Source: Artocarpus heterophyllus
Lineage: Eukaryota; Streptophyta; Magnoliopsida; Rosales; Moraceae
Length of the DNA stretch: 64,000 nt
Direction of reading: 5' to 3'
NCBI GenBank assembly: GCA_025403435.1
Contig: CM046354.1
Location: 21,919,467-21,983,466, forward strand
Below, piece after piece: positions 23,684 through 36,385 of this stretch (the stretch's first letter is position 1; each line of letters starts with the position of its first letter). The translations under genes and the position numbers were made by a program. The notes under the pieces were generated by a model. The model saw nothing but the letters and a program-made list of their open reading frames with translations, did no database searches and was not told the DNA's origin.

Positions 23684-26600
23684 ATGGCACCTAGACGTCG
23701 TTCAACAGCTGACGCCGAGTTCGGAAATGATAAGAGCCTGATGAGGTCTATGTTTGCGGCTTTCCAGCAGATGGCAGCCAGGGCTAGACCGGAAGACTCC
23801 AGTGTTGGTAGTCGGCATGCGTTCTTTAAGGAATTTCAGCGGGCGTCTATTCTGACTTTTGATGGCAATGGGGATCCGCAGTTAGCAGAATATTGGTTGG
23901 ATTCGATCTTGAAGCATCTGGATACTCTTGGTGTGCCTGAGGAGTATCGTGTGGAGTTTGCGGCGTATAAGCTCGAGGGTGGCGCTAACACTTGGTGGAA
24001 ACAGACTAAGCGTCTGGAGCGCGGTGGTGATATCAGTTGGGACAAGTTCGAGGAGCTGTTCTATGATCGGTATTTTCCACAAGGGTATAGAGACCAGAAG
24101 GCAACTGAGTTTTATAGACTGCAACAGGGTGATATGTCAGTTTGGGAGTATGAGGCAAAATTTAATGAGTTGGCTAGGTTTGCTCCATCAACGGTGGCAT
24201 CGGAGCGCGAGAAATGTATTAAGTTCCAGGAAGGGCTCAAGGCTCCTATTCAGCGGCAGTTGGTTGCTCTACGGCTTAGGAGTTTCGGAGAGCTTGTGTC
24301 GTCGGCGATCTCCGTGGAGAATGATTACATGCAGTATTGTGAGGACCGAGCCAAGGCTTCAGGAGGACCGCAGAGGAGTGGCAGGAAGAGCACTAGTAGT
24401 CGTCCAGCTCCGGGGAAAGGTAAGCAAGGCGGTGCGACCAGTGGCAGCAGCAGTTCGTCTGGCAGCGGGCGCAGCAACCCCTACAGCTTTCATTGTCATT
24501 TCTGTCAGCAGCCTAGACACATCAAGAGAAATTGTCCGATCAGGAGTGCTCGTCTTGGATCTCAGACCGGGGAGGATGCCAGTCGTTCGTCTCAGCCTCA
24601 GCCTCAGACCCTACCTCTGCCTCCGCAGTACCCGCAGTTGTAGTATCCGCAGTTTTCTCCTCAGCAATTCTCATATCCGGCACGGGGGCAGCAGCCGTAG
24701 TATTTTCAGCGCAGTGTTCCTCAATATAGAGCTCCGAGTACAGGTAGCGTGCAATCATCTCCATCTCAGTAGCATCGACCGAGTAATCCAGGACCTAGTA
24801 ATGTCGGTAGAGGAAAAGGGAAAGCGCTAGTGCAGGTTCATGCAATGGCATCTGGAGGGTCAGATTCTCAGACTGGTAACGCAGTTGTTGACGGTATGAT
24901 CTTGGTTTCTAGATCCTTAGCTCGTGTTTTATTCGATACCGGTGCCTCTCATTCTCTTATTTCGAGTTCTTTTGTACATGCCTTGGGATTAGAAATAGAA
25001 GAGTTTAATGAACCCCTAGTTATAACTTCTCCCTTAGGGCGGGTGTGTGTAAATTGTATGTGTAAATCCTGTAAAATAAAGATTGGGGATGAGATTTTGA
25101 AAAGTGATTTGATTATACTCCCCATGAGCTCCTATGATGTAATTCTAGGGATGGACTGGTTGTCCAGGTATAGTGCAGTCGTGGACTGCCAACTTAGAAA
25201 AGTGACCCTAGTGTCTGATAGGGGGACGGTAATCACTTACCAGGGTGGTGGTGATTGGCTAATGAGTGAGCGTCTTATGAAGTCGTGTTTAGGAGGGCGA
25301 AGGAATCTAGATTGTTTTGCTTTTCTTGCCAATCTAGATTGCGAGCCCTATGTTTCGAGTGGCAGTGTAGCGATTCTGGTGGTTGATGAGTTCGAGGATG
25401 TCTTCCCCGACGAGTTGCCAGGATTACCACCGCATCGGGAGATTGAGTTTGGTATCGAGTTGTTTCCAGGGACATCACCGATTTCTATGGCACCTTATCG
25501 GATGGCGCCAGCAGAGATGAAAGAATTGAGGAAGCAACTTCAGGAGCTTGCTGATAAAGGATATATTCGGAATAGCACATCTCCGTGGGGAGCACTTGTT
25601 TTGTTCTCTAAGAAGCACGATGGGACTCTCAGGTTATGTGTGGATTATCGGCAGCTGAATCGTGTTACGGTGAAGAACAAGTATCCTTTGCCTAGGATTG
25701 ATGAGCTATTTGATCAGTTGGGAGGTTTGCGGTACTTCTCGAAGATTGATTTGCGTTCAGGTTATCATCAGCTCAGGATCAAGGAAGAGGATATTCCCAA
25801 GACAGCTTTTAGGACTCGGTATGGGCATTTTGAGTTCCTGGTTATGTCATTTGGGTTGACGAATGCTCCGGCAGCTTTTATGGATCTGATGAACAGGGTA
25901 TTTAGGCCGTATCTGGATCAGTTCGTGATCGTGTTCATCGATGACATTCTTGTGTATTCTAAGACTTGGGAGGAGCATGAGCAGCATCTTCGGATCGTGC
26001 TTCAGACTTTGCGGGAGCACCAGTTGTATGCTAAGAGGGAAAAGTGTGAGTTCTGGTTGACTGAGGTCAAGTTTCTAGGTCATGTTATTTCAGAGCATGG
26101 TATTTCAGTGGATCCATCCAAGATTGAAGCTATATTGGAGTGGGAACGACCAAGGAATGTAGCGGAGATTCGCAGCTTCTTGGGTCTTGCTGGATATTAC
26201 AGGAAATTTGTAAAGGATTTTTTGAAGATTGCAGCTCCGTTGACGAGATTGATCAAGAAAAATGTCAGGTTTGAGTGGGATGAAGACTGTGAGCTTGCTT
26301 TTCAGGAATTGAAGAACCGGTTGACTTCAGCTCCAGTGTTGGTTATTCCTAGCAGTGACGAGCCGTATGAGGTTTATGCGGATGCTTCAGGGCGCGGACT
26401 TGGATGCGTGTTGATGCAGCATGGGCGTGTAGTTGCGTACGGATCGAGACAGCTACGACCTCACGAGCGGAATTATCCTACTCATGATTTAGAGCTTGCG
26501 GCGGTGATTTACACGCTGAAGATTTAGAGGTGTTACTTGTATGGAGCGTCGTTTCAGGTCTTCTCCGATCACAAGAGTTTGAGGTATTTGTTCACTCAGA

Positions 26601-26939
26601 GAGATCTCAACTTGAGGCAGCGCAGATGGGCGGAGTACATGGAGGATTATGATTTCGCCTTGCAGTATCATCCTGGGAAAGCTAATGTGGTCGCGGACGC
26701 GCTTAGTAGGAAGTCTTCGGGGATTCTCGCTTGTTTGATTTTTGAGGACTGGAGCAGGGATGCGACAGTGAGTGAGTATCGGCTACTGTATCATGAAGAC
26801 GGTGATCGAGTTTCGTTATATCATGTGGAAGCGACTCCAGCTCTTGTTCGGATGGTGAACCAAAGTCAGTGGCAGGATCGACATTTGCAGGGGATTTGGT
26901 CGCGAATTCAGAACGGGGAGCAGTTTGAAGAATGGAGCG
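23684..26939 (+). pseudogene. Gypsy-C gag-protease-RT-RNase H, broken (left part of pol)
   Basis: One frame starts at the ATG at 23684 (MAPRRRSTAD). Gag has the retrotransposon gag domain (about 23860-24300) and a zinc knuckle C-x2-C-x4-H-x4-C (CHFCQQPRHIKRNC, near 24494). Three in-frame TAG stops at 24641, 24698 and 24770 interrupt a glutamine/proline-rich linker. The same frame then continues from 24830: protease (DTGAS, near 24940), reverse transcriptase with FIDD (near 25938), RNase H ([10 protein letters not shown], near 26376). A fourth stop (TAG, 26525) stands where a tryptophan is usual. Copia-2 interrupts the frame at 26940; the rest resumes at 36386 in the register expected for a clean insertion with a 5-bp duplication. 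Confidence 0.94.
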
Positions 26940-28964
26940 TGTTGGAAACAAAGTACGCAGCGGAATTTTAAAAATTTTTCATCAGAGTAATTTCCAAAAC
27001 ACAAGTTTGACATGTTATATGTATAAATTAAACAGATCTTACTAACCTCAGTGTGCCGAAGAACCTCCGCGACCTGTGTAGAGAAGTAACGTTCCAGAAG
27101 AGCCTCAACCAACTGGTCTTCTTTGCGATTCTCTATCCACAACCGGAGTGAGTGTGGGCTCACACGTACAGCTCTTCCACCGGTGACTCTCCTTCCAACC
27201 AATAGAGAGAACCCAAAGCTAGTGTTCGTAATTTGTGAACAAAAGCTCTCAGGGAGTTTTCAGATGCTCACTAGAAGAGTATCACTCTTAATCTCTCAAA
27301 TTGATCTGAGTAAATCATTAGACTCACTCCCTTTTTATACCTATTGGTCCTTGGGGTCAGTCCATATCAGATTAGGTCTCAAAAATCGAAACAGAATCAA
27401 GTTCGGATCAATATCTGATAAGATACGCGTGAAAAACGCGTAATCTTAACTGTCGCGGTCGGCATGCCGAACTGTGTGATAGGCAGGCCGAACTGACCAG
27501 TTCGGTAGGCCGAACATGTCATCCTGCAGGCCGAACTGCCGAGAAAAAATCTCCGCAAATCTTTTATTTTTCACCCGAGATTCTAAAGGATAAAGTCTCA
27601 GTTTTGATTCAAATAGCCTAATAGAAAAGATATATGATCAAAACAAACTTTATCAAGATAATCTCTAAGAAAATAAATTAATTCACAATAATTCTACAAG
27701 TTTATCTTGTTCTAATTGTCCAAAATTAAAACAACCGATAAACAGACAAGAATTATCCGAACGCCATAATTCAACAAGTTCATCTTGAACTAATTTCTTA
27801 CATAATTAATTCAACCGATAAACAGACATGAATTATTTGATTCTTTTAAACCAATCTGATAAATCCGACATAAGTCACCAATTATTGGAAAAGCACGCCG
27901 TGTCGTTACAGGATTTTGTGAGCTAGCAAAGGGGACCAAAATGGACCTATAAAGTTCAAGCTCATGATAATTATGAAACCCAAAATCCCAGATATACATT
28001 TCACAATTATCAACTCCAACGCTACTCCACTAAAAGCTTGGAGCTACACTCTCGAACTTTATAGAATTACGAAGCTTGTGTAGCTAAGTCTCCATGACAT
28101 ATCATAGTGTATCGCATCCCCATATGATCATCCATAATCGGCTTAAGGACAAGTTCTGTCTTACCTTCCTGATTATTTTTATCTTACGTTCCATTGTCTC
28201 ACCATTAGAAAACTTACCATTCAAAGATAGTATACCATTCGGTTACACCTATGTATCCAAATGGTTGAGCGCTCCAGTTTTCCAATTACAGGACAACGCA
28301 TATAAGAGGATATCATTACTCCTAAAGAGGAGCTATGGATTCCATATCTATGAATAACAAGTCTACGCTACCAAGAGTCATGCCTCCAACGTACCGGCAT
28401 ACATGCCACTATAGAGATGTGGGAGTCACCATTGGTACATCAAAAGACACAAATCGAGACAACGGGCCCATTATTCATCTCAGGATTAAGATACAATACA
28501 AATGATTGTCTAAAGTGAATCAATTTGCCAAGACAGAATTATTAATCCAAATCAATTCACTTTATGTCCCGATCCAACACATCGTCACCTATGACAACGC
28601 GCCAATGTTTCTATTCACGGAGTCCAACTCCGATGGCCAAGACAAACCATCTCCCAAAAGGGATATAGACAACATAACAATCTTTACATGAATAAAGCGC
28701 CCAACTTTATTCCCTCGATTGCGGATCATATATTTTAGACCATCACCTTAAGAGTCGTGTCTACCGCATAATCATCCCATCATATGCCCAACTCTTAAGG
28801 TTTAGACTGACAGTCTCAGACTACTGTTTGCTTATCATACATTCAACAAATATGAACGTAAAGAGGACAATATTTGGTATATATAAATGAATAAATTCTT
28901 TATTGATAAAAATGTCTCCAAAAACGTATTACATTTTTACTCCTTAGAACATACATGTCTAACA
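26940..28964 (-). repeat. Copia-2 3' LTR
   Basis: 2025 bp, TG...CA, matching 34359-36380 and, less closely, the Copia-1 LTRs. Confidence 0.95.
27455..27540. repeat. Dyad array in Copia-2 3' LTR
   Basis: Four units of GGC-NN-GCC type (cggcatgccgaac, aggcaggccgaac, tcggtaggccgaac, cctgcaggccgaac) about 21 bp apart, upstream of the TATA-like box on the minus strand. Confidence 0.83.
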
Positions 28965-28976
28965 ATCTCCCACTTG
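28965..28976 (-). promoter_or_regulatory. Copia-2 polypurine tract
   Basis: CAAGTGGGAGAT on the minus strand, directly before the 3' LTR. Confidence 0.8.
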
Positions 28977-28978
28977 CA

Positions 28979-31900
28979 CTAAGTGAGTAAATACTGCAAA
29001 TTTCGCATCCCCATAGCTTCCACATGCCTTTCGAAGACTCTCCCAGAAAGTGTCTTCGTAAATGGATCAGCTAAATTGTCCTCTGACGCGATCTTGCACA
29101 CCGTGACATGCCCGCTCTCAACGAAGTCCTTTATCACATGATACTTCCGATCAATATGCTTACTCTTCTTGTGAAATCTTGGTTCCTTAGCATTAGCTAC
29201 CGCCGCACTGTTATCACAGTACAGTGATACCGCTTTATCCACACCAGGAACTACCTCAAGATCCCCAAGGAACTTGCGGAGCCACACTGCTTCTTTCGAA
29301 GCATCACTAGCCGCCACATACTCGGCCTCCATCGTTGAATCCGAAGTGCAATCTTGCTTCGCACTTCTCCAACTGATGGCACAGCCACCCAGAGTAAACA
29401 CAAACCCTGAAGTCGATTTCCTAGAATCCAGGCAGGATTGAAAATCCGAATCAGTGTATCCTAGAGGAGTTAAATCCTCACCCGAATACACAAGCATATA
29501 CCCACGAGTCCTTCTCAGGTACTTGAAAATATGCTTTACCGCAACCCAATGGTTCGGTCCTGGATCCGCCTGAAATCGACTCACAATCCCGACCGCATAG
29601 CTAATATTCGGTCGAGTGCAAAGCATGCCATACATGAGACTACCCACTGCCGAAACATAAGGTACCTTCTTCATGTATTCTCTTTCTTCATAAGACTTTG
29701 GAGAGTCTTTCTTAGAAAGAGTAATTCCAGACCTAGATGGTTGCCCACCTTTCTTGGAATCCTGCATTGCAAACCTCCTGAGAATTTTATCTATGTAGCT
29801 GGCCTGTGACAAAGCTATCATTTTGTTCTTCCTATCCCGAAAGATCTGGATACCGAGAACAAAATTAGCCTCACCCAAGTCCTTCATGTCAAACTGCTTG
29901 GTCAACCATAATTTGACCGATGACAACGCCCCAACGTCATTGCCAATTAGCAGAATGTCATCTACATAGAGTAGTAGAAAAACCACCTTCCCATTCTTAA
30001 TGTGTTTGTAAACACATGGTTCATCCACATTTTGTGAGAACCCATAAGTCTTGATCACTTGATCAAATCTTATGTTCCAAGAACGAGAAGCCTGCTTAAG
30101 TCCATAAATAGACTTTAGCAACTAAAGGTTTCGACCTTTCCATCCACTCCTCTTTTCCTCTTGTAGATCCACTTACACCCTATGGGTTTTACCCCTTCGG
30201 GAAGATCCACAAGTTCCCAGACCCGATTAGTCTCCATAGACTTCATCTCAATGTTCATGGCCTCTGTCCAGAGTCTTGAATCAACATCCTCCATAGCTTC
30301 TACGTAAGTATAAGGATCCCTGTCATGTTCATCCGGTTCAGCCAAAAAGACCTCCCCATTGAACATATACCTCTCAGGTTGACGCCCGATCCTCCCACTA
30401 CGCCGAAGCCCCTGAGGTTGTTGTTCAGGTTTGTTTGGTTTTTCTACACCGATCGGAATGGTTTCGTTCGGAACCTCCGGAGTAAACAGATTACCCCTCA
30501 ACTCCTCAAGCACCACTTTGCTTTGAGGTTTAAAGTCGTTCATGTAACTCTCCTCAAGGAAAGTTGCATTAGTTGAAACCACGACTTTATTTTCCTTTGG
30601 GTTATAAAAATAACCCCCTTTAGTCCCTTTTGGATATCCTACAAACACGCAAACTTCTGAACATGCTTCCAACTTATTCAGATCCTTAAACAGAACATGA
30701 GCTGGACATCCCTACATGCGAATATGGTTTAAGGATGTCTTCTGTCTTGTCCACAACTCGTGAGGAGTTTTAGGGACCGATTTTGAAGGCACATTGTTTA
30801 AAAGATAACATGCGGTTTGTAGTGCATATCCCCAAAAGGATAAAGGCAATGATGAATAACTCATCATGGACCGAATCATGTCCAACAAAGTCCTATTCCT
30901 TCTCTCTGCTACGCCATTCTGCTGCGGAGTACCCGGCGCAGTCAAATGGGATAAAATCCCATTCTCTAACAAGTGTCCCAAGAACTCATCAAAAAGGTAT
31001 TCCCCACCTCGATGAGATCGAAGTGCCTTTATGGGTCTACCCAATTGCTTTTCCACTTCAGCCCGAAACTCCCTGAACTTATCATAAGTTTCGCTTTTGT
31101 GGTGCATTAGGAACACATACCCATATCTTGAGTAATCGTCAATAAAAGTAACGAAGTACTCATACCCTCTTCGTGCCCAGATGTTCATCGGTCCGCAAAC
31201 ATCACTATGCACAAGTTCTAGAACCCCTTCGGCCCTATTGCCCTTAGACCCGTATAGTCTTTTGGTCATTTTACTCTCCAAACAAGATTCACATTGAGGT
31301 ATAGATTCCACCTTTAAGTGACTTAAAGGTCCATCCCTTACCAACCTTTGAATCCTATTTAGGTTAATATGGCCAAGGCGCAAATGCCAAAGATAAGTCT
31401 TATTAGAGTGAGAAGTTTTAAGTCTTTTTGAGTCATTATCATTTATCTCAGCATTAAGCAACAGGTCCATCTTAGGTTTGATAAAATATAGATTATTTTG
31501 CATCCATCCAGAACAGATAAAAGATTTGTTTTTACGAATCACCACTTTTTCATTAAAAGATACCACGTAGGAGTCTTTAAATAAAGAAGATACAGAAATT
31601 AAATTCCTTTTAAATTTAGGAACATAAAAACAATCTCGCAAAATTAAACTCCTATAATTATCAAAATAAAGATGGACATCTCCCACTGCTTTCGCTGAGA
31701 CCAAGGATCCATCGCCCATCCGAAGCGTTAAGTCTTCACGAAGTAGACTTCTCGTTTCTTTGAATCCCTGCAGAGAAACACAAACATGATTAGTTGCACC
31801 GGAATCTATGACCCAAATGTCACTGGATTCCTCAACCAAACAAGTTTCTAAATATAGAAGATCACACCTACCTCCCTTGGAAAGGAAGTCCTTGCAATGC

Positions 31901-32691
31901 TTCTTTATATGCCCGAACTTACCACAAAAGAAGCACTTAAGCTTCTTTGGGTTCTTCTTCTTCTTCTTCTTGCTCTTGGTAGCAATAGGAATAGAAGACT
32001 TCCCACTTTTGGCCCGTTGCTTCTTTCCATTCCCAGAGTTAGGATTGGAACCAGAAGCAGCTACCATATTGGCCTCTCCACCAGCAGGAGACTCCCTGAT
32101 CAGCAGTTCAAACTCTTGTAACTGTTTCATCAGTTCTGTCAAGGTCATATCCCGTCTATTGCTTAGATTAAAAGTAGCTCTAAACGGAATAAATTCCTTA
32201 GACAGAGTCTCAAAGACCATAGTCATCTGAGTTTCAACATCGATGTCGGCTCCATTGGTTTGAGCCTCAGCGAGGTAACCCATGACCAACATCATGTGCT
32301 CCTTTACAGATGTCCCCGGTCTCTGTCTACAGTTTAAGAGTTTCTGAAGCGCCCCTTGCCGCTTTGTTATGGCCTGGCCTCCAAACATGTCCTCAAGATT
32401 ATCCAAGATCTGCTTCGCAGTCTCATAATCCTGATGTTGAGCCTGCAGCACGTTATTCATGCTAGCCATAACATAGCAGCAGGCCTGATCATTAGCATCT
32501 TTCCAGCGGTCGTACGCTTGGAATTGCTCATTACTTGAGTCTCCCGTAGGCTCGGGAGGACAAGGAGTTGTCAGAACATATTTCAGTTTCTCAAAGGAAA
32601 GGACGATGTCCAGGTTCCGTTTCCAATCATTATAGTTCTCACCGGTTAATTGGTTTTTGTCAAGTATCGATGATAAAGCGTTTTTAGACAT
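28979..32691 (-). pseudogene. Copia-2 gag-pol, one stop and one RT deletion
   Basis: The polyprotein starts at the ATG at 32691 (MSKNALSS). Gag is followed by an intact zinc knuckle ([14 protein letters not shown]), protease DSGAT and an integrase with H-x3-H and CESC zinc ligands. The second catalytic aspartate of integrase reads histidine (LRSHRGGEY; Copia-1 has LRSDRGGEY). An in-frame TAG at 30712-30714 stands where Copia-1 has tryptophan. Near 30115-30125 about 240 bp are missing compared with Copia-1 (its 12476-12717), removing the front of reverse transcriptase and shifting the frame. The rest of reverse transcriptase (YVDD intact) and RNase H run open to 28979. It is non-functional, but only three damaging changes are visible. 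Confidence 0.94.
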
Positions 32692-33662
32692 TTTCAATCT
32701 ACAATAAAGAATCATATACCAAACATAAGCAAACATATATAATAATTTAGTAAGATAACACAATCATGTAAAATCATACAAATGTGTTTATGTGTTAAAA
32801 CCTTGAAAATATCACAACCTTACAACGATAATTCCCAACTCAGAATTCAACAAGCTCCTAGGGGAGTCATGCCAAATTCAATCAGGAACACGGATCCCCT
32901 CCTGATTAATATATGCCATCCAGAACCCGTATGATCCAGCATATACTAATAATCGTTTCTTTGGCCATTAATTTTATTAACAGAGCTCCTAGGGGAGGTT
33001 AATAATAAAATTAACGTGAGTGTATAACCACCATTTTAATATTTTATCCATGATTTATAATCACCACCTAGGGGTGTGCAACCATAAATCATACTAAAAT
33101 ACCTTATCCTTTCAGAGATCCAATCTGGTACATGATAGAAATCCCTTCCTAGGGGTTGGGACCATCATGTTCTTCCTATGGACCAACGATGGAGGCCTTA
33201 GGTTCTCTCTTCGAAAACCTTCTCCCACTCAATCTTTTGAAGTCAAGGTTTTATTTTAAAATTATGCATGAACAATTTTAATATGAGCGGCACTCCCTAT
33301 TCTATATGACATGTTATCAATATACATGGTAAATCATATTATAATGCAGACAAGCAAAGCAATCAAGCAAAGCTACAAGCATAATAATAATAATAACCGT
33401 AATATTATGGTTCCACCCTAGAGAATAGAAAAACTAAGATTACAAGAGAATAATCGAGACATTTATCGATTCTTCATCCTTGAATCCTCAAGCTGTATCC
33501 TTCTTCATGTAATATCCATCTTCAAGTCCTCAATCCTGTATGAATCGAACACTTCATATTTCCGGTCATATCCAAATTTAATGTTTCTCAGAATCGTCCC
33601 AAAAATAAAATTAAAACTGCACTGAAAAAATCGCACCTTTTCTGGACACCTGGCAGCTCTCG

Positions 33663-33845
33663 GTCGGCAGGCCGATCTAGGTGATCGGTCTGCCGATCAT
33701 GGTGGTTCGGCCTGCCGAACATGAAGGTTTGGCCTGCCGGCAGAGCACCAAAATTTCTGCCCCACTGTCGGCCTGCCGGACCGTACGTCCGGCCTGCCGA
33801 TCTATGACCTTCGGCCTGCCGAACTGTGAGGTCCGGCATGCCGAC
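33663..33845. repeat. Dyad array in Copia-2 leader
   Basis: Eight GGC-NN-GCC dyads have centres at about 33669.5, 33690.5, 33712.5, 33734.5, 33773.5, 33794.5, 33816.5 and 33838.5. Spacing is 21-22 bp with a single 39-bp gap, as in Copia-1. Confidence 0.88.
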
Positions 33846-34344
33846 TGAACAGAAAACCCTCAATCCAGAAAATACAATTTTAATGCAATTCATCAATTTT
33901 ATTTTCAACAATTCAAAAACATAAAATTAGAGACTCAGGAAATACTTGGAGGCGCCATCATCTATCTTTAAGTTCCGACTTCTTGTTCCGTCTTCTCCGA
34001 ATAATTATTTAATTACAAAATTCTTACAAATTAAAAATTAAATAATAATTCCTAGACGGAGATGATAGTCCGCCATCTAATTACATGAAAAACCTAGATA
34101 CACATTCTAACCTCTAAGGAACCATAACCGGTATTAATTAATTAATAAATAATTAAACAACAATTTAATCAACCATAATTAATTAATAAACATTCACCAT
34201 ATAATCCATGACAACATATATATTATATAGAAACCTAGAGTGCCATCTCTCTATAAAATTTAATTCAAGCATTGGAGAGATTAAGATCACAAAATTTATG
34301 CATATAACATGATCACAAACTTGCAAATTTATGTAAAAACCTCA

Positions 34345-34356
34345 GCTCTGATACCA
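34345..34356 (-). promoter_or_regulatory. Copia-2 primer-binding site, initiator-Met tRNA
   Basis: TGGTATCAGAGC on the minus strand, two bases from the 5' LTR. Confidence 0.92.
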
Positions 34357-34358
34357 AT

Positions 34359-36380
34359 TGTTGGAAACAAAGTGCACAACGGAATTTTAAAAATTTTTCA
34401 TCAGAGTAATTTTCAAAACACAAGTTTGACATGTTATATGTATAAATTAGACAGATCTTACTAACCTCAGCGTGCCGAAGAACCTCCGCGACCTGTGTAG
34501 AGAAGTAACGTTCCAGAAGAGCCTCAACCAACTGGTCTTCTTTGCTATTCTCTATCCACAACTGGAGTGAGTGTAGGCTCACACGTACAGCTCTTCCACC
34601 GGTGACCCTCCTTCCAACCAATAGAGAGAACCCAAAGCTAGTGTTCGTGATTTGTGAACAAAAGCTCTCAAGGAGTTTTCAGATGCTCACTAGAAGAGTA
34701 TCACTCTTAATCTCTCAAATTGATCTGAGTAAATCATTAGACTCACTCCCTTTTTATACCTATTGGTCCTTGGGGTCAGTCCATATCAGATTAGGTCTCA
34801 AAAATCGAAACAGAATCAAGTTCGGATCAATATCTGATAAGATACGCGTGAAAAACACGTAATCTTAACTGTCGCGGTCGGCATGCCGAACTGTGTGATA
34901 GGCAGGCCGAACTGACCAGTTCGGCAGGCCGAACACATCATCCGGCATGCCGAACTGCCGAGAAAAAATCTCCGCGAATCTTTTATTTTCCACCCGAGAT
35001 TCTAAAGGATAAAGTCTCAGTTTTGATTCAAATAGCCCAATAGAAAAGATATATGATCAAAACAAACTTTATCAAGATAATCTCTAAGAAAATAAATCAA
35101 TTCACAATAATTCTACAAGTTTATCTTGTTCTAATTGTCCAAAATTAAAACAACCGATAAACAGACAAGAATTATCCGAACGCCATAATTCAACAAGTTC
35201 ATCTTGAACTAATTTCTTACATAATTAATTCAACCGATAAACAGACATGAATTATTTGATTCTTTTAAACCAATCTGATAAATCCGACATAAGTCACCAA
35301 TTATTGGAAAAGCACGCCGTGTCGTTACAGGATTTTGTGAGCTAGCAAAGGGGACCAAAATGGACCTATAAAGTTCAAGCTCATGATAATTATGAAACCC
35401 AATATCCCAGATATACATTTCACAATTATCAACTCCAACGCTACTCCACTAAAAGCTTGGAGCTGCACTCTCGAACTTTATAGAATTACGAAGCTCGTGT
35501 AGCTAAGTCTCCATGACATATCATAGTGTATCGCATCCCCATATGATCATCCATAATCGGCTTAAGGACAAGTTCTGTCTTACCTTCCCGATTATTTTTA
35601 TCTTACGTTCCATTGTCTCACCATTAGAAAACTTACCATCCAAAGATAGTATACCATTCGGTTACACCTATGTATCCAAATGGTTGAGCGCTCCAGTTTT
35701 CCAATTACAGGACAACGCATATAAGAGGATATCATTACTCCTAAAGAGGAGCTATGGATTCCATATCTATGAATAACAAGTCTACGCTACCAAGAGTCAT
35801 GCCTCCAACGTACCGGCATGCATGCCACTATAGAGATGTGGGAGTCACCCATTGGTACATCAAAAGACACAAATCGAGACAACGGGCCCATTATTCATCT
35901 CAGGATTAAGATACAATACAAATGATTGTCTAAAGTGAATCGATTTGCCAAGACAGAATTATTAATCCAAATCAATTCACTTTATGTCCCGATCCAACAC
36001 ATCGTCACCTATGACAACGCGCCAATGTTTCTATTCACGGAGTCCAACTCCGATGGCCAAGACAAACCATCTCCCAAAAGGGATATAGACAACATAACAA
36101 TCTTTACATGAATAAAGCGCCCAACTTTATTCCCTCGATTGCGGATCATATATTTTAGACCATCACCTTAAGAGTCGTGTCTACCGTATAATCATCCCAT
36201 CATACAACTCTTAAGGTTTAGACTGACAGTCTCAGACTACTTTTTGCTTATCATACATTCGACAAATATGAACGTAAAGAGGACAATATTTGGTATATAT
36301 AAATGAATAAATTCTTTATTGATAAAAATGTCTCCAAAAACGTATTACATTTTTACTCCTTAGAGCATACATGTCTAACA
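34359..36380 (-). repeat. Copia-2 5' LTR
   Basis: 2022 bp. TATA-like box TATAAAAAG at 34750-34758 on the minus strand; dyad array at 34876-34955 upstream of it. Confidence 0.95.
34876..34955. repeat. Dyad array in Copia-2 5' LTR
   Basis: Four units have their central dinucleotide starting at 34883, 34904, 34926 and 34947 (steps 21, 22, 21), about 120-200 bp upstream of the TATA-like box. Confidence 0.87.
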
Positions 36381-36385
36381 GAGCG

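Larger units (their letters stand above)
32764..34358 (-). other. Copia-2 untranslated leader
   Basis: Between gag and the primer-binding site; non-coding; carries the dyad array at 33663-33845. Matches the Copia-1 leader. Confidence 0.75.
26940..36380 (-). mobile_element. Copia-2: second member of the Copia-1 family, inserted in Gypsy-C pol
   Basis: LTRs at 26940-28964 and 34359-36380 (TGTTGGAAACAAAG...TCTAACA), with the 5-bp duplication GAGCG (26935-26939 and 36381-36385). Coding is on the minus strand. It is better preserved than Copia-1: gag through integrase is one open frame. The first 230 bases or so of the two LTRs show about nine differences, mostly transitions. Confidence 0.96.

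Noticed and set aside
24532..24764. ORFs overlapping Gypsy-C gag in other frames
   Set aside because: Shadow frames of the Gln/Pro/Ser-rich gag linker.
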